Source of the DNA: an uncultured Lachnospiraceae bacterium
GTDB taxonomy: Bacteria > Bacillota > Clostridia > Lachnospirales > Lachnospiraceae
Assembly (NCBI GenBank): GCA_910587305.1
Contig: CAJUKV010000067.1
Location: forward strand, 1-13,741
Direction: 5' to 3'
DNA length: 13,741 bases
Part shown: in pieces, positions 7,595-13,741 of the stretch
Numbering within the stretch: position 1 is the stretch's first letter
Layout of the letters: the number at the start of each line of letters is the position of its first letter
Program-made: the position numbers and the translations under genes
Notes under the pieces: model-generated
The model's input: the letters and a program-made list of their open reading frames with translations, nothing else
What the model was told of the DNA's origin: nothing
The model's database searches: none

Positions 7595-7627
7595 AAGGTG
7601 AACTTTGTTCACCTAGCAGAAATGAGG
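7595..7627 (+). repeat. Leader repeat copy 2: dyad plus ribosome binding site, before the 66-residue gene
   Basis: The 19-mer AAGGTGAACTTTGTTCACC (7595-7613) and the 12-mer GCAGAAATGAGG (7616-7627) are identical to the blocks before trpS. Only the linker differs, with TA here and a single C there. GAGG (7624-7627) is the Shine-Dalgarno element for the ATG at 7634. Confidence 0.75.
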
Positions 7628-7633
7628 TAAAAC

Positions 7634-7834
7634 ATGAAAACAGATACGATTATCAAACAGGAAGGCATAAATGCTCTAATTTCCAAATTGGGCTACGTTG
7701 ATGCCGAAAGATTTATTGTTTTAATTAGCAGCGAGCCTTTTGATTACACGAAATGGCGTGAACACTCTTTAGATGAGGGACTCAATATCCGCCAACTCAG
7801 TCAAAAGGCCATGACATATTCTCAGAACAACTAA
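7634..7834 (+). CDS. Small protein, probable antitoxin partner of the PIN protein
   Basis: The gene encodes 66 residues with a well-placed Shine-Dalgarno site six bases upstream. The sequence has no characterised domain that I can name. The pattern KQEGINALISKLGYVDAERF, then EPFDYTKWRE, then LNIRQLSQKAM resembles small acidic-helical proteins I associate with PIN-domain toxins. The last part (SIxQLSxKAM-like) could be a DNA-binding or toxin-wrapping helix. In pairs of this type the antitoxin usually comes first; here the order is reversed, with a 55-base gap holding the repeated leader. This could allow the small protein to be made independently of the toxin. Antitoxin function is inferred from context. 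Confidence 0.6.
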   Translation: MKTDTIIKQEGINALISKLGYVDAERFIVLISSEPFDYTKWREHSLDEGLNIRQLSQKAMTYSQNN

Positions 7835-7900
7835 CTCTCCTTCATATCCACTTAACACCTTGTTCGCAATTCACTGTCATTAAGTTAACGGCTGCGGACG
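7835..7900. other. Short non-coding spacer after the 66-residue gene
   Basis: Nothing with clear structure is visible between the stop of the 66-residue gene and the tandem repeats that begin at 7901. No hairpin followed by a T-run is seen on the plus strand. Confidence 0.4.
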
Positions 7901-8070
7901 CAGGGAGGAAAATAAAATTCTCCGTCGTCGCGTGGCTCGTGCACTTTAGTGGTATATTTCCTCGGCATGGGCCTGTGCAAACGAGCAGGGAAGATTTTCT
8001 CCCTACTCGCCGCGCGACCCGTGCGCCGTTTTAGCGGCATACTTCCTCTGCACGGGCCTGTGCATAAAAG
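7901..8070. repeat. Two imperfect 85-bp tandem repeats with conserved small stem-loops
   Basis: Unit 1 (7901-7985) and unit 2 (7986-8070) both begin CAGGGA and align along their length, sharing TTTAG, TTCCTC and GGGCCTGTGCA blocks. Two small hairpins recur in each. CAC/GTG around TTTA (7942-7951) corresponds to GCCG/CGGC around TTTTAG (8025-8038). GCAT/GTGC (7965-7978) corresponds to TGCAC/GTGCA (8049-8064). Paired bases change while pairing is kept, which suggests an RNA- or cruciform-forming intergenic element. No coding function is apparent on either strand. Confidence 0.6.
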
Positions 8071-8106
8071 AAACGGCATAGCCACACCACATCAGCTACG
8101 CCGTTT
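8071..8106 (-). terminator. Rho-independent terminator of the 312-residue gene
   Basis: Read on the minus strand, a 12-bp stem (8106-8095 with 8082-8071, one mismatch) encloses a 12-base loop and is followed by a T-rich stretch, CTTTTATG. It lies 60 bases past the stop codon of the minus-strand gene ending at 8166. Confidence 0.65.
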
Positions 8107-8165
8107 ATTCATTGCTGCACTCATTGCAATTTGGTTCATTGTTCAAATACACCTGCGCCAGGGCA

Positions 8166-9104
8166 TCAACCTGCAGTATCCACCGCCGCGCCTTTCATAT
8201 CTTCATCCAGCAGCTTCATCTCATCCATAATCTTTTTGATTTCTTTCTGTACATCGTCCATGATATTGTCCGCATCCAAAATAGTGGTCATTTTGTCCGA
8301 GATTTCCTCTATGAATTCTTCCTTCTTTTCTTTTTCGTCTTTTCTCTTTTCGATTTTTTCTTCTTCTTCCTCTTCTTTTTCGGCCTTCTTGTCCGCCGCT
8401 TCTTTCTTTTCTTCCATTTCTTCGTCGATATGGTCTTTGGCTTCCTCATAGAGCATGCCAACAATTTCCTTCCTGGCCGCATCCATTATTTCATCCGCGC
8501 TTCTGGTCGCCTTCACCATAGGATCATGTTTCAGTCTTTCCTGCTTCGTTGATTTAATCGCGTCGCTTTCCTGATGAATTTCTCTTTTTGCCTTCTCAAA
8601 CGCTTCCTTATAAGTAGAAGCTGTTTTATAAAGCTCAAGGGAATGCTGCTGGTACTCCGTGGGACCTCCCGCCTTTTGAATCTCTGCAAGCCGCTCCTGT
8701 TCTTCCTTTGTAAGGACCATACGATCCACCTGCTTTTCTAAAAGCCTTAAGTCCTGTTCTTCCTGGGAGTCCTCCGTAAGCCCATGAGCCTCCCTGAGCG
8801 CCGCCCTTTCCTCATTGGCCCATTTCAGTCCGGCCGCCGACTCTTTCATTGTGTTTTCAAGCTCTCTGATTTTATTTCTTCTTTCTTCTAATGATTCGTC
8901 TATCTTTCTGTCGCCGGCCCATGCGTCTGTTACCACCTTCATCGCCTTTTCTCTGGCCTGCTGCTTTTTCCGGGCAATCGGATCAAAAGTCTTATTCAAA
9001 TCTCCTGCAAAAACATTCGACCGGCCGCTCTTTTTCCCATTTGTACCATGCCTTTCGCTTTGGATGTTTTCACCCATAAAAATCGCTTTGTTTTGTACTT
9101 TCAT
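8166..9104 (-). CDS. Lys/Glu-rich coiled-coil hypothetical protein
   Basis: I do not recognise a named domain. The 312-residue product is soluble, with no signal peptide or membrane segment. It begins with a short low-complexity region containing VFAGDLN, followed by a basic helix (FDPIARKKQQAREKAMKVV), then long charged helices. About residues 227-270 form an extreme lysine/glutamate stretch that should be a helix or coiled coil. Similar proteins are, as far as I recall, found in Lachnospiraceae, often near a second family like the one encoded at 9467-9913. The ATG at 9104 is preferred over TTG at 9122 because GGAGG and GGAG lie just upstream of it and overlap the TTG. A hairpin (9127-9146) immediately precedes the ribosome binding site. 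Function unknown. Confidence 0.75.
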   Translation of the reverse strand: MKVQNKAIFMGENIQSERHGTNGKKSGRSNVFAGDLNKTFDPIARKKQQAREKAMKVVTDAWAGDRKIDESLEERRNKIRELENTMKESAAGLKWANEERAALREAHGLTEDSQEEQDLRLLEKQVDRMVLTKEEQERLAEIQKAGGPTEYQQHSLELYKTASTYKEAFEKAKREIHQESDAIKSTKQERLKHDPMVKATRSADEIMDAARKEIVGMLYEEAKDHIDEEMEEKKEAADKKAEKEEEEEEKIEKRKDEKEKKEEFIEEISDKMTTILDADNIMDDVQKEIKKIMDEMKLLDEDMKGAAVDTAG

Positions 9105-9466
9105 AGCTCCTTCTACCTCCAATACACGGGATACTCCGTTATCCCGGATTTTACCTTGCCTGCATCATTTCCGGCAATGCCGAATAGAAACCTGCACAAT
9201 ATTTATGCAGTTCCAAACCGACACATTTCGCAAATCAGCTTTTCCAGTCAAAAACCAAATGAAAACCGGTATGCCGGAAACTCTCTACATATTTTATATC
9301 GGCTTTTTCCCAAAACAAAATAGCTCCAAGCCCTCAATTGTAACGAATTACACCAAATCAGCCCCAAATTCTCCGCGCCCGCTTCTCTATCCCATATTTT
9401 CAGGCTCCCTTGTCTCCCTCAAAAAACCTATTTGCAATATTTTTACCATATCGCTCACCCAATCAT
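9105..9466 (-). other. Non-coding leader between two Lys/Glu-rich genes
   Basis: These 362 bases contain no supported gene. Near the right-hand gene is a 7-bp hairpin, CGGGATA/TATCCCG (9127-9133 and 9140-9146), close to the start of the downstream gene. GCCGATAT (minus strand, 9303-9296) matches the -10 element of flagellar sigma-D promoters, but the spacing to a TAAA-like -35 is poor. The rest is AT-rich without clear repeats. Confidence 0.4.
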
Positions 9467-9913
9467 TTATAAAATTTGTTTCAACAATTCCTCAATATCC
9501 GAATCAGACAAAGTTTCTTTCTTTTCCACGTCAGCATCGCTTTCTTTCTCCCGGCCTGTCTGCTTCTTAAATCTCTTTGCGTATTCCTCCCGCATTTTTT
9601 CTTTGATAGCATCCTCCGCCGAGTCAAACTGCTTTAACAGCCTATCCCACTCTTTATCCGTAAAAGCCTGAGCGCCTATCTGTATCTTTTGCTCCGTCTC
9701 CCCCTTTATCACCTTCTTAAATATCTCATCCTTCTTTTCCCTGAGCATCGCCATAAAGTCAACCGTTTCTCCCCCGTCCGTCTCCTGACCGCCTGCTCCT
9801 ACCCCTTCGGCAGCCGCATCCTTCCGCTTTCCCACACCATTACTGCAAAACGCCTTCCCCTGAAAATAATTCATATCCTGCGCCCTGTCGTTCAAATTTC
9901 CCCCTACCTGCAT
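9467..9913 (-). CDS. Hypothetical charged protein, partner-type of the 312-residue protein
   Basis: The 148-residue product has no domain I can name. The N-terminal third is glycine-rich and looks unstructured. It is followed by DFMAMLREKKDEIFKKV, then the segment IGAQAFTDKEWDRLLKQFDSA, which looks like the conserved core of the family, and a charged helical tail ending in SDIEELLKQIL. There is no signal peptide or membrane segment. ATG at 9913 has GGAGG eight bases upstream, so the start is well supported. It is encoded upstream of the 312-residue gene on the same strand, 362 bases apart, and the two may be functionally linked. The dense charge and repeated helices suggest a structural or protein-binding role, but this is speculative. 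Confidence 0.7.
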   Translation of the reverse strand: MQVGGNLNDRAQDMNYFQGKAFCSNGVGKRKDAAAEGVGAGGQETDGGETVDFMAMLREKKDEIFKKVIKGETEQKIQIGAQAFTDKEWDRLLKQFDSAEDAIKEKMREEYAKRFKKQTGREKESDADVEKKETLSDSDIEELLKQIL

Positions 9914-9975
9914 AAACTCTCCCTCCCGCTTCTATACATAATAGCATTTATAATATTTAAGATGGTATGCCGCAT

Positions 9976-10008
9976 TTGCCTATATTGAGTTCACTTGAAT
10001 ATAGGCAA
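9976..10008. promoter_or_regulatory. Perfect 11-bp inverted repeat upstream of the 148-residue gene
   Basis: TTGCCTATATT (9976-9986) and AATATAGGCAA (9998-10008) are exact reverse complements around an 11-base spacer. It lies about 60 bases before the minus-strand start at 9913. It could be an operator for that gene or a transcript hairpin. No T-run makes it a convincing terminator. Confidence 0.5.
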
Positions 10009-10119
10009 GTAAGACAGGCAATCAAAAACACTCAGCTCACCCCACTTATACCTCCACTTTTAACCTGCACTCCTAAAATACTTCTAAAAATTTAACTACG
10101 CAGTACCAATAACCTACGC

Positions 10120-10277
10120 GAATCTTCCGCCGCTATATTCCGCGAAAATCCTTATGCACCATGGAAACAAGACCATAGAAGGCGGGAGGACCTTTGTCCG
10201 ACCGACTTCTGCTTTACTGGACTTGTTGGAATGTCTGGTGCAACAGGATTTGAGTGGAATATAGCGGTGGAAGATTC
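10120..10277. repeat. 158-bp rod-like hairpin element with 22-bp terminal inverted repeats
   Basis: The ends, 10120-10141 and 10256-10277, are inverted repeats matching at 21 of 22 positions. Pairing continues inward: AAATCCT (10146-10152) with 10245-10251, TGCACCA (10155-10161) with 10236-10242, ACAAG (10167-10171) with 10222-10226, and a 15-position apical stem (10177-10191 with 10196-10210) closed by a CTTT loop. The apical stem's three mismatches are all G-A or A-G, and the terminal mismatch is G-U, when read as plus-strand RNA. It may be a MITE-like element, a structured RNA, or a strong terminator for the helicase gene. No short direct target duplication is obvious at its edges. Confidence 0.7.
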
Positions 10278-10337
10278 TCACAGCCTACCCTCTTACACCT
10301 CTTCTATCAATATAATTCGGCCAATCACCCCAACAAA

Positions 10338-13300
10338 TTAATGCCTATGCGAAAAATAATCCACCAAAATCTGCTTTATATGGTTATACCGTCTTGCATA
10401 AGAATTTTCCACACGGATAATCTGCAAATTATGCGCCCTGCAGATCCTGTTTTTCTTTTCATCCCGCGCCCTCACAATCTCATCCTCAAAGTGCTCCTTC
10501 CCATCCAGTTCAATGGCCAGTATCGGAATTTCCTTCTTCCCTTCCACTTCAAATACCACAAAGTCAAAACGCCCCGAATAAAACAGATCGTCATGGCTTA
10601 CGTTGTCCATAAAAATCTGGGAGATGGGTACCTCCCTGTGGATGGTATAGCGCTTTTGGGACAGCCAGATATTTTGAAGGGCATGGGTCATATTTTCCAA
10701 AAAAGCTTCCTCCGTCTCCGTGCTAAATGGCTTCACCCCAAGGGCACGTGAGTTGGCTGTCTTTTGCGTAACCTTAGAGCCTCCGTTCTTTTTTACATAC
10801 TCCACCAGCTCAAACAGATCGTCGTCCTTTTCCTTATGAAGTCTTGAAACATTTGCAAAATCCGAAAGCACTATTAACTTGTCCTTTGCACGGGAAGTCG
10901 CCACATTGATTAATTCCTTGTTATTTTTCAGCCAATTATAAGTACCTGCGCCGGTACTTCCTGTAATCGCCGTGGAAAATAAAACCACATCTTTTTCATC
11001 CCCCTGAAAAGCGTGTACTGTGCCGCAGGAAACATTGGTAAGCTTCTCCCGCTCTATGGCTTCCTCTATCATTTTCCTCTGGTTGACAAAGGGCGTTATG
11101 ACGCCGATTGTTTTATCTTTGTTCATAGCCGCGTACCGTATAATTTCCCGCACCTCCCCGGGGGATGTGTTTTTGATACTGCTCTGGCTTCCGGGGACAT
11201 CCACATATAAAAGCGGCTGGGCTTCCCTGCTTTTCGACGCCACGCTGAGCTTGGAATTGTAATATTTTTTATTGTTAAACTCTATGATTTTTTTGTTGCA
11301 TCTGTAATGATTGTGCAAAAGGACTTCATCGCTCACGGAATCACAGGCCAGAAAGGTCTTGTAAATGGAATTTTTTCTATAGTCGTATTCCTCTGAAATA
11401 TTGTACCTGCGCCTCAGCTGCCTGTTGTCCAGCTCCCCTAACAGAATAACCGGATTGAGCTGCTGGGGATCGCCCACAAGCATCAGGCTCTCCCCTCTTA
11501 TAATCGGCACCAGGGAAACCGCCGTGTTGCACTGGCTCGCTTCATCCATAATCACCATGTCGAACATAGGCGTGGGCGCTCCCAACTTGTGGGCGGAGAT
11601 ACAAGTGGTAATCATGATGGGAAACACCCTTTGCAGCTTTCTTACGTTTTCTTCCTCACTCAAATATTTATTGAACGCTTCAACCTGTTTCTTTTTATCA
11701 TTTGCAGAAAGAATTTTCCGAAGGTCTTCATACTTTGCCTCTTCCAGCCGCTTGATGTATCTTGCCGACGTGTAATACAAATACTGGTACAGCTCTTCCT
11801 CATTGTTATCTAGCAGCGAAACCGCATCCTCGTCCGTTATCTCGCCTCGCCGGGCAATCTGCTTTTCCACCTCCACAAGCTGTCTGCCCTGTAAGTCCGC
11901 CTGAAAGGGCAAAAGGCTGATGGAGCCGTTTACTTTATCCTGATATTCCATCATCCGATTTAAGGTTTCGCTGCGCTCCTTTAAATCCAATACTTCCTCG
12001 TATTTCTTGAGAAGTCCGGAGAGCTTTTTTGCCCTCTCGGTCCTGTCGCCCTTACGCCTGTCCAGGGTTTCTTCATAAATCTTGATTTCTCTGGTTTCTT
12101 CATAAATAGCTTTTATGTAAGAAATGGCCTCCCCAACCTTTTCCATGTTGCCAAGGCGCAGGGCGGGAAATGGAATCCTTTTTCCCCGATAGGAAAGCCC
12201 TGAAAGCTTTTCAAACACACTGCTGATAGGATGATTATTGTAGGAGGTAAACAGCACCGTTTTTTCATTAAAAAAAGCGGTGACAATGGTATTGATGATG
12301 GTGTTGGTCTTCCCCGTTCCCGGAGGCCCCTGGATGTAAGCAAGAGGAAATTTCATGGCGTTGTTGATGGCAAGAAGCTGATCTAAGTTGATTTGCCGGT
12401 TTAAAAGAGTAATCGGATAAGCCTTTCTGCGAACCGGACGGTTTAATAAATCCCCGAAGAAGGCGCGGATGGGAACCGTCGCCTTTTCCCCATGATACAT
12501 ATCAATGATTGCCTTATATTCGCTGCGCAAGTCCAGCGCTATATCCATTCCCAGCCCAATCACATAAGGCATATCGTCAACACCTCTTACCTGCCGGTTA
12601 TAGTTGGTGATGCAGTCCTTAATCTGCTCCTGGTTTTTTTCGAATCTGTCTAAAAGCTCATAGTCCTCCGCATCCAGATACTTACGGATACTTTCCGTAA
12701 CCCCGTTGCAGGTAAACTCCTTACAGATTGTAATGTCCCCGGCAGGCCGCAAAAGCTTTTTTTTCACATCCAGAAAAAGCTTCCTGTAAGCCAGCACATA
12801 AAGCCCCCTGTTCGTGTGGATACTCAGCACGTTCATCCCCAGCTGCTGAATCGAAAGCTTCCCTTCCTTCTTTTTATCATCTGTTTTGAATTGAAAATTT
12901 TTAACGATATAGCGAAACTGTTCGTCGCTGAGGGCAAGGCTTTCCCCCCGAAAGCTTTCCCTGTCCAGATACTGCACCAGCTTAAATTCTTTATAGTAAG
13001 GGGTTGTGTCCATGCGGTTGCACATTTCCAGATAGTTTAAGATTTTCAGATTTGCGACATTGTCAAACAGCCCTTTGTATTTATGGGGGTTTAAGTGAAT
13101 GTCCTCCACCAGCTTTTCGTTAACCTCGCAATAAGAGCCCTCCACAATTTCGGAGGACAAAATTGCGTCGATATAAATACACTCATATGCCTCTACGGTA
13201 TACATGCCAAGATGCAGACCATCCACGGCCAGAGACCGCCTTACAAGGTTCAGGCTGCGGATGCCTATCCAATATTTTGTGATTTGATTTTCTTTATTGC

Positions 13301-13367
13301 GATATTCAATTTGGAGCCATTTCCCCTCATGGATTGCCCTGAAAATATCCCTGCAAACACTGTTCAT
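10338..13367 (-). CDS. SF1 DNA/RNA helicase with WYL-like N-terminus and DUF2726 nuclease-like C-terminus
   Basis: This 1009-residue protein is a superfamily 1B (Upf1/Dna2-like, AAA_11/AAA_12) helicase. Motifs in order: Walker A GPPGTGKT (347-354), DEASQ (608-612), GDPQQ (632-636), HYRC, GTVHAFQGDEKD (782-793), and NVATSRAKDK. A long charged insertion, probably coiled coil, separates Walker A from the DEAS box. The first 70 or so residues resemble a WYL-type ligand or nucleic-acid sensor fold. The end resembles DUF2726, a PD-(D/E)xK-like domain: D935 and D955-G-K957 could form the catalytic core. All helicase motifs look intact. Its role is not established; DNA repair, RNA processing or phage defence are possible. 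The start has only a weak CAGG ribosome site but a good promoter, TTGCGA/TATAAT. Confidence 0.85.
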   Translation of the reverse strand: MNSVCRDIFRAIHEGKWLQIEYRNKENQITKYWIGIRSLNLVRRSLAVDGLHLGMYTVEAYECIYIDAILSSEIVEGSYCEVNEKLVEDIHLNPHKYKGLFDNVANLKILNYLEMCNRMDTTPYYKEFKLVQYLDRESFRGESLALSDEQFRYIVKNFQFKTDDKKKEGKLSIQQLGMNVLSIHTNRGLYVLAYRKLFLDVKKKLLRPAGDITICKEFTCNGVTESIRKYLDAEDYELLDRFEKNQEQIKDCITNYNRQVRGVDDMPYVIGLGMDIALDLRSEYKAIIDMYHGEKATVPIRAFFGDLLNRPVRRKAYPITLLNRQINLDQLLAINNAMKFPLAYIQGPPGTGKTNTIINTIVTAFFNEKTVLFTSYNNHPISSVFEKLSGLSYRGKRIPFPALRLGNMEKVGEAISYIKAIYEETREIKIYEETLDRRKGDRTERAKKLSGLLKKYEEVLDLKERSETLNRMMEYQDKVNGSISLLPFQADLQGRQLVEVEKQIARRGEITDEDAVSLLDNNEEELYQYLYYTSARYIKRLEEAKYEDLRKILSANDKKKQVEAFNKYLSEEENVRKLQRVFPIMITTCISAHKLGAPTPMFDMVIMDEASQCNTAVSLVPIIRGESLMLVGDPQQLNPVILLGELDNRQLRRRYNISEEYDYRKNSIYKTFLACDSVSDEVLLHNHYRCNKKIIEFNNKKYYNSKLSVASKSREAQPLLYVDVPGSQSSIKNTSPGEVREIIRYAAMNKDKTIGVITPFVNQRKMIEEAIEREKLTNVSCGTVHAFQGDEKDVVLFSTAITGSTGAGTYNWLKNNKELINVATSRAKDKLIVLSDFANVSRLHKEKDDDLFELVEYVKKNGGSKVTQKTANSRALGVKPFSTETEEAFLENMTHALQNIWLSQKRYTIHREVPISQIFMDNVSHDDLFYSGRFDFVVFEVEGKKEIPILAIELDGKEHFEDEIVRARDEKKNRICRAHNLQIIRVENSYARRYNHIKQILVDYFSHRH

Positions 13368-13383
13368 ACCGTATACCTGTTAC

Positions 13384-13406
13384 ATGCGCCAACTGGCGGC
13401 GCGCAT
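13384..13406. repeat. GC-rich short inverted repeat in the helicase leader
   Basis: ATGCGC (13384-13389) pairs with GCGCAT (13401-13406) around an 11-base spacer. An alternative hairpin, CGCC with GGCG around AACT, is also possible. It lies just upstream of the helicase ribosome binding site and could form a small leader hairpin. Confidence 0.35.
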
Positions 13407-13433
13407 CTGAAATCAATTTATAAACAGTAAATA

Positions 13434-13463
13434 ATTATACACTATTCCCCTTGTATATCGCAA
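13434..13463 (-). promoter_or_regulatory. Promoter of the helicase gene
   Basis: On the minus strand TTGCGA (13463-13458) is followed after 18 bases by a perfect TATAAT (13439-13434). The boxes lie about 70 to 100 bases before the ATG at 13367. The -35 box is inside a perfect dyad. Confidence 0.65.
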
Positions 13464-13477
13464 GCCTGCTTGCGATA
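13456..13477. promoter_or_regulatory. Perfect 10-bp dyad over the helicase -35 box (possible operator)
   Basis: TATCGCAAGC (13456-13465) and GCTTGCGATA (13468-13477) are exact reverse complements separated by two bases, CT. The dyad covers the -35 hexamer of the helicase promoter, as an operator would. A WYL-type or other regulator could act here, but none is identified. It also lies in the divergent region that contains the Rpn-like gene's promoter. Confidence 0.55.
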
Positions 13478-13557
13478 CTGCTTAAATATAGTAACAAAGA
13501 CTTCTTAATCAAAATAACCAACAAAGCGGGGGAAGAAGGAATTTAATGTGAATATTA

Positions 13558-13586
13558 TTGTAAATGCAAATGTTTTTTTGTATAAT
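13558..13586 (+). promoter_or_regulatory. Promoter of the Rpn-like gene
   Basis: TTGTAA (13558-13563) and TATAAT (13581-13586) are separated by 17 bases. The start codon is at 13654. An inverted repeat, AAGATA/TATCTT around TATCG, lies in the leader at 13604-13620. Confidence 0.55.
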
Positions 13587-13603
13587 TAAGGTGTAGCAGG
13601 AGT

Positions 13604-13620
13604 AAGATATATCGTATCTT
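13604..13620 (+). repeat. 6-bp leader hairpin before the Rpn-like gene
   Basis: AAGATA (13604-13609) and TATCTT (13615-13620) are exact reverse complements around five bases. It lies in the short leader of the gene starting at 13654, so it may affect translation or mRNA stability. With only six base pairs it could be chance. Confidence 0.35.
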
Positions 13621-13653
13621 GTGCAATAGATTTTTAGAAATTGAGGCGATAAT

Positions 13654-13741
13654 GTGTCGATCGATACAAAACAGACGCTGGAAATTAAGGCAAAACGTAC
13701 CGCAAAAAACAGTGTGTTTTTAGACCTTTTCCAAGATAAAA
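13654..13741 (+). CDS. Start of an Rpn/PD-(D/E)xK transposase-like protein (partial)
   Basis: Only the first 29 codons are present; the gene runs off the right edge. The start is GTG, with GAGG (13643-13646) seven bases upstream and an in-frame stop (13642-13644) directly before it. The visible peptide includes KRTAKNSVFLDLFQDK. I recognise this as the typical N-terminal segment of Lachnospiraceae members of the Rpn family (recombination-promoting nuclease, putative transposase), which usually occur in many genomic copies. With so little sequence the nuclease domain itself cannot be seen, so the assignment is tentative. Confidence 0.5.
   Translation, partial: MSIDTKQTLEIKAKRTAKNSVFLDLFQDK

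Larger units (their letters stand above)
9914..10337. other. Gene-free region with two inverted-repeat elements
   Basis: No open reading frame here is convincing on either strand. The region holds the 11-bp inverted repeat at 9976-10008 and the 158-bp hairpin element at 10120-10277. It lies between the stop of the helicase gene (10338) and the start of the 148-residue gene (9913), both on the minus strand. The unlabelled bases between are AT-rich with no clear terminator. Confidence 0.5.

Noticed and set aside
7901..8070. CRISPR array
   Set aside because: There are only two units, each 85 bases long and diverged throughout, with no constant short repeat and variable spacer pattern.
7885..8085. 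66-codon minus-strand reading frame
   Set aside because: It lies wholly within the structured tandem repeats, lacks a ribosome binding site, and its peptide is Arg/Pro-rich as expected from GC-rich repeats.
8112..8552. Phe/Ser-rich plus-strand reading frames resembling membrane proteins
   Set aside because: They are the antisense shadow of the Lys/Glu-rich stretch of the minus-strand gene; the AAG/GAA codons read backwards give TTC/CTT.

Overview
The window looks like a chromosomal segment of a Bacillota (Firmicutes) bacterium, most likely a member of the Lachnospiraceae or a close relative. The reasons are a moderate base composition, strong GGAGG-type ribosome binding sites, canonical TTGACA/TATAAT promoters, a short glutamate 5-kinase without the PUA domain, and several families I associate with that group (DUF1015, DUF4445/ASKHA, DUF5721, a lysine/glutamate-rich hypothetical pair and an Rpn-like start). 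No genus can be assigned from the sequence alone.

Layout. 1-1359: a DUF1015 gene behind a near-perfect promoter whose -35 box overlaps a 10-bp dyad. 1360-1643: a GC-rich, highly structured convergent gap. 1644-2450 (minus): proB. 2648-4087 (minus): an ASKHA-type (DUF4445) ATPase of the corrinoid-activator kind. A divergent promoter region at 4088-4249 separates it from a RlmI/K-like methyltransferase (4250-5152, plus). 5389-7044 (plus): trpS followed by a DUF5721 gene, probably one transcript. 7147-7834 (plus): a PIN-domain gene followed by a 66-residue protein, a probable toxin-antitoxin pair. 7835-8165: two degenerate 85-bp tandem repeats and a terminator. 8166-9104 and 9467-9913 (minus): two lysine/glutamate-rich hypothetical proteins. 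9914-10337: an 11-bp inverted repeat and a 158-bp rod-like hairpin element. 10338-13367 (minus): a 1009-residue WYL-like/SF1 helicase/DUF2726 nuclease-like protein, divergent from the start of an Rpn-like gene cut by the window edge at 13654.

The genes do not form one pathway. The left part is housekeeping: proline synthesis, amino-acid-linked and corrinoid-linked functions, tRNA charging and RNA modification. From about 7100 onward the character becomes accessory: a toxin-antitoxin candidate, dispersed repeats, a helicase-nuclease and a possible mobile nuclease.

The signals I find most worth following are non-coding. The trpS leader and the leader of the 66-residue putative antitoxin gene share an almost identical block of about 32 bases holding a perfect 7-bp dyad plus the ribosome binding site. 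The 158-bp hairpin folds almost end to end, and its central-stem mismatches are G-A or G-U when read as plus-strand RNA. Among proteins, the large helicase-nuclease next to an Rpn-like gene is the best candidate for a poorly described DNA-processing or defence function, although no such function is demonstrated here.
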